A stretch of DNA of 64,000 nucleotides from Antilocapra americana (GCA_007570785.1 ML664161.1:14432416-14496415); one strand, 5' to 3'; shown: positions 34,087 to 46,337, counted from the stretch's first letter. Translations and numbers: made by a program. Notes: generated by a model not told the origin, from the letters alone.

Positions 34087-35257
34087 TTTAAGTACAGTAA
34101 AAGACTCCTGTATCTTTCTATTTGGGTCCTCCTTTACTCACAGGTCCCCTTTGTTGTGAATGGCATTTGAGTATCTGCTTAGGGAATTAGGGTTAGGGTG
34201 TATGGGGATATACTGCAAAGTTCACATAGAGGCAACATATAGTTAAGTTACTACTAATAGTCTCAGGAATTCTCCCTCCACCCACTGGGGCCCAACTCAT
34301 CCAGGGCTGACACCAAGTGTGAATGTGCCTTTTGACACTGGCACTGGGAAAACTGTGGAGGAGAAAAGGTTTGATATGCATAGAAGCTAGTGTGTGAAAC
34401 GGCCTTTTAATTATGAGATGTGTGAAATTGCAAAAAGGGGATCTGTTCTCGTCAAGACCGAGTCAAAATGCACATTCTCCCCTATCAGATAAGATAACCT
34501 AAAATTCATAATATACCTCTGTGATGAGACATCAGTGACGAACTGGTTAGTGGGTTGTCAGTTCAAAGAAGATTCAAGATTAGTCATAGCACACAGACAA
34601 AAATTTTTGAAATGTTCTGAAATATTTCAACTCAGGATTGAAAGAAACTTGATAAAGAACTTTTACAAATTGGAGAAAAAAGTCTGCAGGCTTACATATT
34701 ACCAGTAATGGAGTAGGAAGCTAAAACTTTCTGTACTGTAAAAATGAAAACATTAAAGAAAATTAACTATACTGAAAAGACAGATTGAATCTTTGCCAAA
34801 TAAGGAAGCAATCAAAGAGAAAGTAGATTTTAAAAAGGAGAATTGCAGAGACCAGACAGTTAATAAGTAATTGTTTATATTATTTATTACATTATTTTTA
34901 TACGTGTTACACTATTTTTAATATATTTGTCGTGTTTATTTTTTAAAATTGTCATTTGTTGCATTGTTCTTATTTTAAGTAAATATTCACTTTTGTACTT
35001 CTTGTTTACAAGTTTGAATTCTTTATTTTAAATAGCCCTCCTACCCCCAAATTGTATAACTTGCAGGCCCAACAAAACCTGGATCTTCCTCTATAACAAC
35101 TGTGCTTTTCCCCTTAGGTTTACTCATGCTTGAACAGAAAATGCTAGGATGTCAGCTTTGGGCTAAAATAGATATGAAATATTTCATCATTAGTAATTTT
35201 TAGATGAGAGAGGACCTGAGCATTTTACAGGCAAAAGGGAAGGAGCTAGCTGGAAGT
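34087..35257. other. Unique sequence, nothing recognised
   Basis: AT-rich DNA, especially 34860-35030. Two telomere-like units (ttagggttaggg, about 34186-34197) are too few to matter. Confidence 0.4.
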
Positions 35258-35825
35258 TGTTCAGTCGCTAAGTTGTGTCTGCCTCTTTGCCACCCCATGG
35301 ACTGCAGCACGCCAGGCTTCCCTGTCCTTGACTATCTCCCACAGTTTTCTCAGATTCATGTCCATTGAGTTGATGATGCTATCTAACCATCTCATCCTCT
35401 GCCACCCACTTCTCCTTTTGCCTTCAATCTTTCCCAGCATCAGGATCTTTACCAATGAGTCAGCTCTTTGCATCAGGTGGCCAAAGTATTGGAGCTTTAG
35501 CTTCAACATCAATCCTTCTAATGAATATTCAGGGTTGATTTCTTTCAGGATTGACTGATTTGATCCCTTTGCTGTCCAAAGGACTCTCAAGAGTCTTCTC
35601 CAGCACCATAATTAGAAAGCATCAATTTTTCAGCATTCATCTTCTTTATTTATAGTCCAACTCTCACATCTTTACATGACTACTAGAAAAACCATAGCTT
35701 TGACTATATGGACCTTTGCTGGCAAAGTGATGTCTTTGCTTTTTAATATGCTATCTAGATTTGTCATAGTTTTCCTTCCAGGGAGCAATTGTCTTTTAAT
35801 TTCATGGCTAAAATACCACTGTGAC
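35258..35825 (-). mobile_element. BovB LINE 3' part
   Basis: It covers the BovB 3' end and C-terminal reverse-transcriptase region in reverse ('gttcagtcgctaagttgtg', 'caatctttcccagcatcagg', 'tgctttttaatatgctatc'). 5' truncated; the coding frame has stops. Confidence 0.93.
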
Positions 35826-37119
35826 AAGGACATTGTTGGAGCAGATCTTATTTTGTGAGGATGGGTTAGACAGAGTTGAGATAGCTTTCAAAGGCAGGCA
35901 CAGACAGCAGTGAAGAAGAAAAGGGAGGGAGTGGACTGAATTAGTGTGGAGGGCAGTAGGAGTGTTCCAGTCCTGTGACCTTCATCTTCCAGTTCATGAA
36001 GGAGGCCAGGTTGTTACCTAAGTACCAGAAGTGGGTGGCTTTAGGGATTTCCAATGCTTGAGCGTGTCACCAAGAACTGTTTTGCAAAATGAAACTGTGA
36101 AACAGCAGTGATGAACCTGTTCTCATCTTCCCAAACCCTGCCTGTTATTCCTGAGACACAGCACCTGGAGACCATCCCATGGGCTTGACAGTATCTGTTT
36201 AAAGTGAAGAGTTTGGGGAAAGTCCTATATTTTCCCTATTCTGGTGTCAGAATGATGAGAGAATAAATCTGAAGTAATAACCCAAGGTTGGTGAGGAGAC
36301 CGTCGGGTGGGGAACTTGAGTTGTTGCCTTGAGGAAAGACACAAGGATTTATTTATATATGGCCTTATCCCACACAGGATTTAAGGCTGCTTACAAGAAT
36401 GCATGCAGTAAAATAGCAAGATGTGGTCCATAAATAAAAAATCAAGGCTGGCAAAAACATAAAATATGGAAGAGCAGACTTTAGATGTGGCTTGTTAGGA
36501 GTCTTAAAGTAACTGAATGGTTGCCATGTGAATGTAAATGTAGGGTTATTTGGTTCAAGAGCAGCAGGGATGGAGTGGGGGCATGGGAAGGGGATACAGT
36601 GAGGCATGTATCAGCACAGCATAAGGTGAGACTTTTTATCAAGTGCAGCCGTTTCACAGAGGAATGAGGTCATGACCTCCTCCTCCGTCACAGGAGGCAA
36701 TTAAACAGAGGTAGGTAGCTCTTTTCTGGCCTGCTATGAGATCCAATTGATGCAGTGGGTAGACTGGCCCCTGATGTGCCCTAAAGGTCAGCATTTAATG
36801 ATCAAATGAAGGGAACTGTTCTAAACAACGTGCTATAAGTAATGAACTATTCTAAAATATTCCACACAATAATAAAAACTTGTCAACAGTCATACTGAGT
36901 ATTTTTTATGACCTGCAGTGTTGTTTCCCACCTTTAAATGCCATTGCAGATTTCAAACCCCGAATTTCTAAAGCAGAAATGAATAAACTCCAATGAAGGA
37001 GGGGTGGAGTGAGAAGTTCATGGGTTATACCTCATCATCATTCTCTGAGTCATCATCGGCAGCTTGCAGAGCTGGTGGTATCCCTTCACATAACATTCCA
37101 CAGTGATGGCTCTTGTTCC
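35826..37119. other. Unique sequence, nothing recognised
   Basis: No repeat or gene was recognised; short open frames lack support. Confidence 0.4.
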
Positions 37120-37245
37120 CTATCATCTGTCAGGCCCAATGGTAGACCCTGGGGAGATGATAGTGTTCCAAAAAGACACAACCCCTGCTTTCACAGTGAT
37201 GGTTACTTAGTGGAAAAATGACATTAATAAAAATAATCACATCTA
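37120..37245 (-). repeat. L2 LINE 3' fragment
   Basis: 'caggcccaatggtagaccctgggg' and 'acacaacccctgctttcacagtgatgg' fit the reversed L2 end. It may be one piece with 39105-39690, the BovB having inserted between. Confidence 0.5.
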
Positions 37246-37261
37246 TATGCTTATAAAGTCT

Positions 37262-38827
37262 AATTTGCTGTTCAGTCCCTGATCATGTCCAACTCTTTGT
37301 GACCCCATGGACCAGGCCTCCCTGTACATCACTATCTCCCAGAGTTTGCTCAAACTCATATCTATTGAGTTGGTGATGGTATCTAACCATCTTATCCTCT
37401 GTCTCCCTCTTCTGCTTCTGCCTTCAGTCTTTCCCAGCATCAGGGTCTTTTCCAATGAGTTGGCTCTTCACATTAAGTGGCCAAAGTTTTGAAGCTTCAG
37501 CTTTAGCATCAGCCCTCCCTATGAATATTCAGGGTTGATTTCCTTTAGGATTGACTGGCTTGATCTCCTTGCAGTCCAAGGGACTCTCAAGAGTCTTCTC
37601 TAGCACCACAATTCTAAAGCATCAATTCTTTGGTGCTCAGCCTTCTTTATGGTCCAACTCTCATATCAGTACATGTCTCCTGAAAAAACCATACTTTGAC
37701 TATATGTATCTTAGTCAGCAAAGTGATGTCTTTGCTTTTAATATACTGTCTGTGTATGACACAGCTTACTTTCCAAGGACCAAGCATCTTATAATTTCAT
37801 GGCTGCAGTCACCATCCACTGTGATTTTGGAGTTCAAGAAAATAAATTTGCTACTACTGTTTCTGCTTCTACTTGCCATGAAGTGATGGGGCTGGATCTT
37901 AGTGAGTTTTAAGCCAGCTTTTTCACTCTCTTTTTTCAGGAGGCTCTTTAGTTACTCTTTGCTTTCTGCAATTAGGGTAGTATCATCTGTATATCTGAGG
38001 TTGTTGATATTTCTCCCAGCAATCTTAATTCCAGCTTGTGATTTATCCAGCTTGGCATTTTGCATGATGTACTTTGCATATAAGATAAATAAGCAGGATG
38101 ACAATATACAGCCCTGACGTACTCCTTTCCCAACTTTGAACCATTTTTCAATGTCTTTTGTTTGTTGTCCATTGTCCAATGTCCAGTTCTAACTTTTGCT
38201 TCTTGACCTGCATACAGGTTTCTCAGGAGATGGGTAAGGTAGGTGTTCCCTCCTCTTTAAGAATTTTCCACAATTTTTTGTGATCCACACAGTCAAAGGC
38301 TTTAGTGTAGTAAATGAAATAGAAGTAGATGTTTCTGGAATTCTCTTACTTTCTCTATGATCCAGTGAGAGTTGGCAATTTGATCTCTGGTCCTCTATGT
38401 TCTCTCAATTCAGCTTGTGCATCTGAAGTTCTCAGTTCATGTACTGCTGAATCCTAGCTTGAAGGATTTTGAATAGAACCTTACCAGTATGCAAAATGAG
38501 TGCAATTGTCTGGTATTTTGAACATTCTTTAGCACTGCTCTTTTTTTGGGATTGGAATGAAACTGACCTTTTCCAGTTCTGTGGCTACTGCTGAGTTTTC
38601 CAAATTTGCTGTCATATTGTGAGTGAAAGTTTCTCAGTCATGTCCAACTCTTTGCCACCCCATGGACTATGCAGTCCATGGAATTCTCCAGGCCAGAATA
38701 CTGGAGTGGGTAGCCTTTCCCTTCTCCAGGGGATCTTCCCAACCCAGGGATCGAACCCAGGTCTCCCACATTGCAGACAGATATTACCAGCTGAGCTACA
38801 AGGGAAGCCCCTTGCTGGCATATTGAG
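37262..38827 (-). mobile_element. BovB LINE, 5' truncated, split by a Bov-tA
   Basis: It carries the BovB 3' end and most of the reverse transcriptase in reverse, with frameshifts. The catalytic box reads YTDD (about 37975-37990 region), keeping both aspartates unlike the plus-strand copy. A Bov-tA interrupts it at 38620-38811. The normal orientation stops at about 38827. A further 38-bp BovB scrap lies at 38942-38979 in the opposite orientation, taken from the adjoining part of the element. Confidence 0.92.
38620..38811 (-). mobile_element. Bov-tA SINE inside BovB
   Basis: Reverse Bov-tA ('cagtcatgtccaactctttgcc', 'caacccagggatcgaacccagg', 'gagctacaagggaagcccc'). The BovB sequence 'ttgctgtcatattg' (38606-38619) is repeated as 'ttgctggcatattg' (38812-38825), the target-site duplication. 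Confidence 0.95.
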
Positions 38828-39093
38828 TTCCTACACCTGATGATATACAACATGTACTTCCTTTATGCTATAGCACATCTTATAAAGCTATCCACTATCC
38901 TAAAATACCTTTCTCTTTTTTCATAATTCCTATTAGGCTTTATTGAGCTTTTTAAAATCCTAAAAGATGATGCTGTTAATAATGATACTAGGCATTATGA
39001 AGAAAGAGAAGGGTATTCTAGGATAGTGGATAGCTTTGTAAGACATGCTATAGCATGAAGGAAGAACATGTTGTATATAATCAACTGTAGGAA
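38828..39093. repeat. 100-bp inverted repeat with 66-bp loop at a BovB 5' end
   Basis: Arm 38828-38927 and the reverse complement of arm 38994-39093 align without gaps at 89 of 100 positions (my manual count). The loop (38928-38993) contains a plus-oriented 38-bp BovB piece (38942-38979, about 34 of 38 matching). That piece derives from the BovB segment next in line after the break of the minus-oriented copy on the left. Neither arm is a repeat I recognise; the right arm may be old L2 flank. Confidence 0.9.
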
Positions 39094-39104
39094 AGTATGG
39101 GGAA

Positions 39105-39690
39105 GGGAAGAGTGTTCAGAGAGAAGGTGTTTCTGGCTGCAAGGATGATGTGAGTGAAGGCTCAGAAACATATGGGACTATTTGAGGAATTTTGTGGCCA
39201 GGGTGGCATGAGTCTGGGAGAGAGGATCCAGGCTGTGCTCAGAGGACTTCTGTCTTCATCCTAATGGTGATTGGAAGCCCTTTGGTTTTACCAAGGGAGG
39301 AGTATGATCACATTGCTATTTTGTTGTTTCATTTACATGTATAGAATCATTTTAGCTTTGGAGTAGGGTCTAGAATGGGGAGTAGAGCAAGAATAAATAC
39401 AGCTAGACTGTTTTGTAGGCTGCATGCGTGCTCAGGGTAAGAGATGGCCATGATTTGGGCCAAGATGGAGAGAAACGACAGTTTCCTAAAGCTGAGCATA
39501 GGATAAGAATGAGCAGGATTTGGTGATGGGTTGGATGGAAGTTAAAGGTATGGGAGAGGAAGTGGTATCAGAGACTACTCTAGCATCTCTCAGATAAGTG
39601 TTCCATTCACTGATGGGGTGCACCATGGTAGGGCTGGTTTGAGACACTGGCTGACAGGAGAGACCTTGACTCACTTGGTTAAGGGTTAGA
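39105..39690 (-). repeat. L2 LINE segment
   Basis: Degraded L2 in reverse: 'tgagtgaaggctcagaaacata', 'tttgtggccagggtggcatg', 'tttaccaagggaggagtatgatcac', 'gagcaggatttggtgatgggttggatg'. Confidence 0.6.
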
Positions 39691-41044
39691 AAAGGCAACC
39701 AGTTTAACTGATTGAAATTTGGTTTAACTCAGTGTATTTCCATTCTATCCAGTCCAGTTAGATTATGGAACAGCTACCAAAGAAGGCTCCATGATTGAAC
39801 CAGACAAGTATGAGTGGCTCTCAACGTGGTTGCACTGTTATCTCTTCTACTTGATGGCTGTTCGCGTAACCAAAGCTCCCCATGCAAAGTGCCAAGTGCC
39901 TACAGAGACAGAAGTGAAATGCTATCATACCATAGCACTTAGTACCCCTCACAGAGGGCTTGACTGACTGACTTTTTCTAAAGTTGGAGATGAGGCTTCA
40001 TAGGGTGCCTTTGAGGTCACTGGGCAAGGACTGATGTGAATGTGGGCAAACCTCCGATTTCCCTTCTTTGATCAACCCTGACCAAGCGCTGGGGATTAGA
40101 GTATGCACACATGTTCTTAGCCCTGACTTCCTCTCAAACTGCCAGGTGCTCTCAAGGGGTTCTGTGCTCATGTCCTCATTTCCATGGACAATAACCACTC
40201 TCTAATGAGCCCATCTGTGTTTTAAAACAGCTAGTTTGAAAGAGTCTGATAGCTGGGAATTTTCTGACAAAGGCAGTGCATAACTCTATGTATCTGGGGC
40301 TGATGGTTCTACCACATCACCACCTGAGTCTACAAGTGGAAAGCAGGAGCCCCAGCTTCCTCTCTCAGCCATGTTGGATATCTCTACGCCCCTTTCCTAT
40401 GACCCTGATGTGTCCCAACTTCTCAGAGTGCCACTACCACTCCCCTCCAAAACCCACTCAGAATCTTAGGATAAGCACCATAATCTAAATGCAAATACTT
40501 CTGGGAGAACTCCTGTGCTTAATCTAATTCTGGATCTTAATAATAGTGACTGACCCATGTACACTCAACCCCACTTTCAAAATGTGCTTCTCCAAGTCTT
40601 TCATTTAATGCCCATACAGTCTTGTGGGGGTCGGTATTGTTATAATCATCCCCAGACCACTAGGTTGTGGCTAAGCTGGGACTCTGCATTTCATGTTTTC
40701 ACCTCTCTACCAGTTGTTCCTTCTGAATAAAGCAAACAGATCTGTTTTGGGAGGGGGAGCTTGAAAATGTTGTGAGCAGAGAGGATTTTCCCATTATCCC
40801 TTGAAGTCACACAACATAGGCAGCTGTCGAGTTCTCCCCACTTAATGGTAGTCCAGCTGTCAGCACAATAGCTAAGAGTACAGGATGTAAAGGGAAATAG
40901 GCCTGTATTTGCATACTGATCTTTAACCTCCTGTGTGTGACCTTGAGCAAATGATTACAAATTAGGACAGTACAAAAAGGGACCGCAATCAAAAGGCTAT
41001 CGTAAGGAATAAATGAATTAATATATATGTATACATATACATGT
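39691..41044. other. Mostly unique sequence
   Basis: Faint reverse-MIR trace at about 40600-40690 and forward-MIR trace at about 40905-40960. Nothing else recognised and no coding support. Confidence 0.4.
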
Positions 41045-41256
41045 GGCTTCCCTGATGGCTCAGTGGAAAAGAATCTGCCTGCCAATGCAGGAGACACATG
41101 TTCATCGCCTGAGCTGGGAAGATCCCCTGGAGTAGGAAATGGCTGCCCACTCCAGTATTCTTGCCTGGAGAATTCCATGGACAGAGGAGCCTGGTTTGCT
41201 GCAGTCCATGGGGTCACAAAAGAAATGGACATGACTTAGCGACTGAACTACAACAA
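41045..41256 (+). mobile_element. Bov-tA SINE with (CA)n tail
   Basis: Complete: head 'ggcttccctgatggctcagtgg', monomer 'ccagtattcttgcctggag', end 'gacttagcgactgaactac', then 'aacaacacacacacac' tail. Confidence 0.95.
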
Positions 41257-43068
41257 CACACACACACATATACACACGCAAGCGTATACATATATGCCAT
41301 AGTTTCTGGATCACAGTAAATACGTTTAAAGTATTATTGTGGTGGCAGTGTTTTTGTAGCCTTATTCCAGGGCCCAGCTTTTGGGCTGACCTCAATTTGA
41401 ACAAGGGAGGCAAATAACTGAAGTGCTGTTTTGCTCCAGGTTGATTGGAAATGACTGATTAGAATATTGTGTCGAGAAGGTTGCTGAGGTTTACTCTGAG
41501 ATCAGCTGAAATTAACTGGTGTTCCTGTATGTGTGCTCTGTAGTTTTGCCCTTACTTGAGACCTGTTTGCAGTCTGTCAGTCTGTGCCTTTGCTTTGCAG
41601 CCTGAATGTCTGCCTTAGGCATTTGCTCAGATTTTTTTGTCAGGACCAGTCCAGCTATGTTCAAACTCAGTGCAGTTTCCAGCTCACAGGGCCACTGCCT
41701 GCTTGGGTGAGAGCAAAGGGTTTAATGAATAGGAACTATGTATGGATGGGTTCTAACAAGAGGGGTTAGCAGGCTGATTCAAAAATAACTACACTGCAGC
41801 AACTCTGGGTGAGCAACACATGCTGTATATTTCCATCCAAATAAAAGACATTCATTTTGAAGACCCTGAAACAGCTGTAACTTGAGATTCCCACAAATGC
41901 TTGGGAAACTGTCAGTCCTTTCTAAGTGGCAGTAGATATAGAAGCAAGAATGCCAGTAAGAATATAAATCTGATTGTGAGAAACAGGGCATGGGTTAGCC
42001 TTGCAAGAACCTAGCATTCTTGAGCACTGATCTGGCTTTTGAGTGTTTTGGGGACAGTATTTTTATGAAGCTTACTGATTAAACATTTTCTGATCTCTCT
42101 CCTGGAAGAATCACAGAAATACAATAATTATTATGATGATCTCTTAGAGTATGGCTTATCAAAGATTCCATTCTGTGATCTGCAGAGAATTCTAACCGTG
42201 TGCTATGTTTTTCTTTTGATTCTACCAAATTTATCAATGTCTCAGGTCATTATTTGCCTGATCACAACAACATGCGTTCATGAATATGTATTAGCTAAAA
42301 TCCTGCAATTTTATGTGTTAATTTGCTCATGTCTTTAGGTGTTTATAGCAATTAAATGAGACCTTGATAAATTTAGAGGAAACAAAAAAAAAAGCTTTGA
42401 TATTATGAGTGCTTATGTGTTTGAATTGCAGGCTCTGAGATAAATTATATTTTGTGCAACTATTAACTCATTAACGGATTTATTAAATATTTTCCCATTT
42501 GGTTACATTTCTTCTTAGAAAACAGTCTCTTCTTGACTGCATTGTTTGGTCTTCTTCTTGTGTTCATTTTAGTTTGTGAATGTAGCTAATTCTTATCTTG
42601 GTTAATGTGAGTTAGGTGTGTTTTCCTGTTGGGGACCTATCCAGGAGTCTGGAAATTTACTTGTAATGAGTCAAGGTAGCCACGGGGCAGGCTGCTCAGG
42701 GGTTCTGTCTGCTCAGAGTTCTGTTTCAATCCCACCTAGAAGGGGGATACCCAGGTGGGAAAGGGATCCGTTGCTAGCAGAGGTCACCAGTGAAGAAGGG
42801 GCCAGTGACTGAGTTCTGGCTGCCTGAGAAAGCAGACCTGGGAGTTGTGATAGCCCTACCAGCCCAGTGGTGTGTAATTCCAGTGGCGATGTTCCAACGG
42901 CTTGGTAGAATAGGCTTTGAAGTGGGGTCCAGAGAAAAAGTACTGGGAATCCCAATTCCATTTTGAGAATTGGGACATACCAGGCTGGAAATGGCATCAA
43001 GGCCCAAAGGAATGAGAGTGGCAGTAACTGGGTCATAGGCCACCACTCCAGGAAGAGATGGGATGGGG
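41257..43068. other. Unique sequence, nothing recognised
   Basis: No repeats recognised. Minus-strand open frames of 142 and 113 codons (42713-43141, 42774-43115) overlap each other and run into the palindromic transposon at 43069, have no domain and are not called as genes. Confidence 0.4.
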
Positions 43069-43249
43069 TTGCCAGATTTAACAAATAAAAATACAGGACA
43101 TCCAGGTAAATCCAAATTTCAGATAAACAAATATTTTTCAAGAGTCAGTAGGTCCCATGTATTATTTGGACATACTCATACTAAAAATTTATTTATTGCT
43201 TATCTGAAATTTATCAGGAGATCCTGTATTTTATCTGGAAGCCCTAGGT
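43069..43249. mobile_element. Palindromic non-autonomous DNA transposon
   Basis: The left half ('gttgccagatttaacaaat', 'atacaggacatcc', 'aatttcagataaac') is mirrored by the right half ('gcttatctgaaattt', 'ggagatcctgtatttt', 'atctggaagccct'). A foldback element of this kind is common in mammals; I could not settle its family name. Confidence 0.75.
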
Positions 43250-43740
43250 GTATATAAGGGACACTGTTCAACACTTGTGTGCCTGAGGAAGCCTTACTCA
43301 TCTGGGATGCAGGGGCTGGCTGGGGGGTGCGGAGAGTTGAGATGAAGCAGGGCTGCTGTGTTTTGTGTGTGTGTGTGTATGACAGAGAGAGAGAAAGAAG
43401 AACTAAGAGACTAATACTGGATAATTTTATGTTGGCTTTAAGATCCACTTATTTTCATAATTTTCCATCTCTTTTTGTAGGGCAGGGGTGTGGTTTGCTT
43501 TGAAAGCACAAGTTACACTTGGCCTGTGTCAGAGACAGGATATTTGTTGGTTTGTAGTGTGAAACTGGCAAAGTTGTGTGTATCCAAAGCAATGCCATCT
43601 CATTGAGAATGAAAATTTCAATCCTCCGAAATGGTTGTCCAGATTGCAGTGAACACGTGAATATTTGGAAACATTTGGATGATTGCTATCCTTTGCATAA
43701 AAATCCACACGACTGACTCTATTTTTCCATTTTTATCCAG

Positions 43741-43807
43741 GTATTTTGGGATAATGTAGACAGCTGAAGAGGTTCATCTCCAAGAGGGAATACATAACCA
43801 TCATGAG
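43741..43807 (+). other. Exon-like interval, possible 5'-UTR exon (unconfirmed)
   Basis: A 67-bp interval lies between a strong acceptor (polypyrimidine 'ctatttttccatttttatccag' ending at 43740) and a strong donor ('gag|gtaaga', from 43808). All three frames contain a stop, so it cannot be an internal coding exon. An ATG sits five bases before the donor (43803-43805) with A at -3, a layout seen in 5' leader exons that end just after the start codon. 43500-43860 is free of recognised repeats. No linked exon was identified. Confidence 0.3.
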
Positions 43808-44010
43808 GTAAGAAATTTTCAAAACTACTTCTTGATGTTTTTCTGCAGTCTTTCTGGTTTGTGTTCATTCTTTTTAATGATTTTATTGATCTCTGGTTCT
43901 CATCTCACCACCTGCCCAGTGCCAAGCACAGAGTTTGGCACATATTTCATGCTGAATAAACTTAAAAATGAATAGATGCGTAAATACATATATTATTCTT
44001 AAATAATATA

Positions 44011-44213
44011 TGGTGGTTCAGATGGTAAAGAATCTGCACGCAATGCAGGAGACCTGGGCTTGATTTCTGGGTTGAGAAGATCCCCTGGAGGAGGGCATGG
44101 CAACTCACTCCAGTATTTTTGCCTGGTGAATCACATGGACGGAGGAGTCTGGTGGGCTACAGTCTACGGGGTCTCAGAGTTGGACATGACTGATTGGGTA
44201 ACACATTCACAAC
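44011..44213 (+). mobile_element. Bov-tA SINE
   Basis: Head 'ggtggttcagatggtaaag' (first few bases lost), monomer 'ccagtatttttgcctgg', end 'gttggacatgactgattggg'. Confidence 0.93.
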
Positions 44214-44254
44214 ACAGAGAGATTATACTAAGGATTGAAAAACTATTTCGAAGG

Positions 44255-44470
44255 GAAAAGAACACATATTTATTGACTATGCTCTGTGAGACAGGGACTG
44301 GGGCAGACGCTGCATATTATGTGTCTAGGCTCACATACACCTGTGTATGCAGATTTATGCACTTCTGCAGTCTCCTTGTGAGTAAGCGTTAGTAGCCTCA
44401 TTATACATTTGTGTAGACACGGCGGTTGAGTGTATTGTAGAAGCAGGGCTGGGATGTGAACCCTCTGTCT
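44255..44470 (-). repeat. MIR SINE, degraded
   Basis: 'atttattgactatgctctgtgag' and 'gcagggctgggatgtgaaccctctgtctgagc' outline a reverse MIR; the middle is poor. Confidence 0.5.
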
Positions 44471-44951
44471 GAGCTATTAACATCTCCACTGATGCCATGC
44501 ACCTATACCTGGACTAACCTGCAGTCATTGCTCTTGCTTTGGTAGGTCTCATACCACTCTGAGAATTTGAATAAAGCCAGGTTCCTCTCCCAGAAACATG
44601 AACATAGAAAAGGATACTCCCAATTTTACAAGCACTGTGGGTTCATCGAGCATCCCTGATTAAGGACCTCATAATTAGGGTACAGAGTTCTTTCTGGGGG
44701 GTCACGGCTGAAGATCAGGATCAACCTGAAACTGATGTGGCCACAGCTCAGTTCTCTGACAGCCCTGTTCAAGAACCTTCCCTCATGGATGCTAGAGGAC
44801 CAGCTATCTTCTTTTCGTGCAAGATCTGCTCAGCCCTCAGGGAGCCAATATGCTTCTTTCATTCTACCAATAACTTTAAATACTATATATTAGATATATT
44901 AATATCCAAAAATACAGATTTTCTGATTCTTAATTTTACTGTTTTAGTGAT

Positions 44952-45140
44952 TGAAGGTGAAAGTATTATGTCCAGTTCTTTACAGTGACCTCCTGGATTA
45001 TACTGTGTATGGAATTCTCCAGGCAAGAACACTGGATTGGGTTGCCATTCTCTTCTCCAGATCTACCCAACCCAGGATCGAACCTTGGTCTCCTACATTG
45101 CAGGCAGATTCTTTACCATCTAAGCCACCAGGGAGGCCCC
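44952..45140 (-). mobile_element. Bov-tA SINE
   Basis: Reverse Bov-tA ('ggaattctccaggcaagaac', 'caacccaggatcgaaccttgg', 'taagccaccagggaggcccc'). 'agtgatt' flanks it at 44945-44951 and 45141-45147. Confidence 0.94.
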
Positions 45141-46337
45141 AGTGATTAGAAAATTAATAGGTAATGGTCACCCAAATAAAACTGTGTCTGGTGTCAGGAG
45201 GACAGCGGTGACCAAAACAAATGTAGTCCCTACCCAGAGGCAGAGTCACCATGAAGCGAAAGAAGATTCAGCTTTGTGGCCCCACTAACTCAAGCCCTTT
45301 GGAGGTCCTGGGAGAGGCCTTAGGAAAGTGTTCACATGATCGATTGTTGTGTACTGTCTTTCTTAAAAAGCTGGTCCCCTTCCCCAACCATGGAAGCTCA
45401 AGTGCCCGCATTTGCCCCATTAGTGTCCTCATGGGGCTTCATGAGGAAGGACTGACATCTGATTGAGGAGCAGAAGATGGATGGATTTGGGGCTGGGGGA
45501 GCACCGGGTAGCTACTGCTAGGGGATTTGGTCTTTTTGTGAGGTGGGTCGTTGAGATCTGAAAGATGGTTGTTTTGGTTCTGTTTGTTTGTCAAGGAAGG
45601 AGCTGCATTAGCAGGTGGGGGAACCATGGGTGATAAGGCCTGGGCCAGGAGGGGGCAGGGCTGGTATGAGACCTGTATTGGTACCCCATGACTGGTGGGC
45701 ACAAAGAATGAGAGGAGACTGATGGGCGAGGAAGCTGAGAAGAGTGAGCAGTTTCCCTTGGATCCTATAGGACTCGTTAACCATTTTGAACTTATTCTAA
45801 GAATAGTGAGGAACTGCTGAAGGAGAGTTACATGGTCAGATTTGTATGCTAAGAACACACTCTGGTTGTTGGGTGGAGAATAGATTTTCTTTTTTGCTTT
45901 TTTTCCCTAATTTTTGACCTCTGGGAACACTGCCTTGAACACAGCTAAAGAAATGGAATATTCCTCAGTGCAATGAGGGGAGATAATTCCCTCAAAGGCC
46001 ATGCACCTCAGTATGCAAGAGGACAGAGGGCCCTGGACAGCATCCCACACACTGAATCAGAAGGGCAGGTAGGTCAGGGCACCAGGGAGCAGCCTGGGGT
46101 ATCTGTGCTGTTGGTGGTGGTGGGTGTGGGCAGTGTGGGGCATTGCTGGCACCCTTGGTTCTTCATCACGGTTGACATCAGGTTGGAAGCAGTGCAGACT
46201 GAGGGAGACTAGAGAAAACCAAACACCGCAAATCCACAGCTTGTGATAAGGATAAAGGTGGTGTCGATGCTAGTGTCAAAAAGAATGCCACTCTTTGAGA
46301 TGCCTTTCAAGCAAAAGCGAGCTTGCACATGGAAGGG
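45141..46337. other. Unique sequence with an old L2 trace
   Basis: A reverse L2-like piece at about 45730-45880 ('gaggaactgctgaaggagagttacatggtcagattt') accounts for part of the 139-codon minus-strand open frame here. A 71-codon plus-strand frame starting at 45251 has a good start context (gtcaccATGa) but no domain. Confidence 0.4.

Noticed and set aside
34186..34197. Telomere-like ttagggttaggg
   Set aside because: Only two units; expected by chance in this much sequence.
42713..43141. 142-codon minus-strand open frame
   Set aside because: It starts inside the palindromic DNA transposon, has no recognised domain, and competes with a second open frame (42774-43115) in the same place.
45251..45466. 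71-codon plus-strand frame with a good start context
   Set aside because: Start context alone is weak evidence; no domain, and an old L2-like trace lies just upstream.
45439..45858. 139-codon minus-strand open frame
   Set aside because: Its upstream part reads through an old L2 fragment and the rest is proline/serine-rich by composition; no domain.
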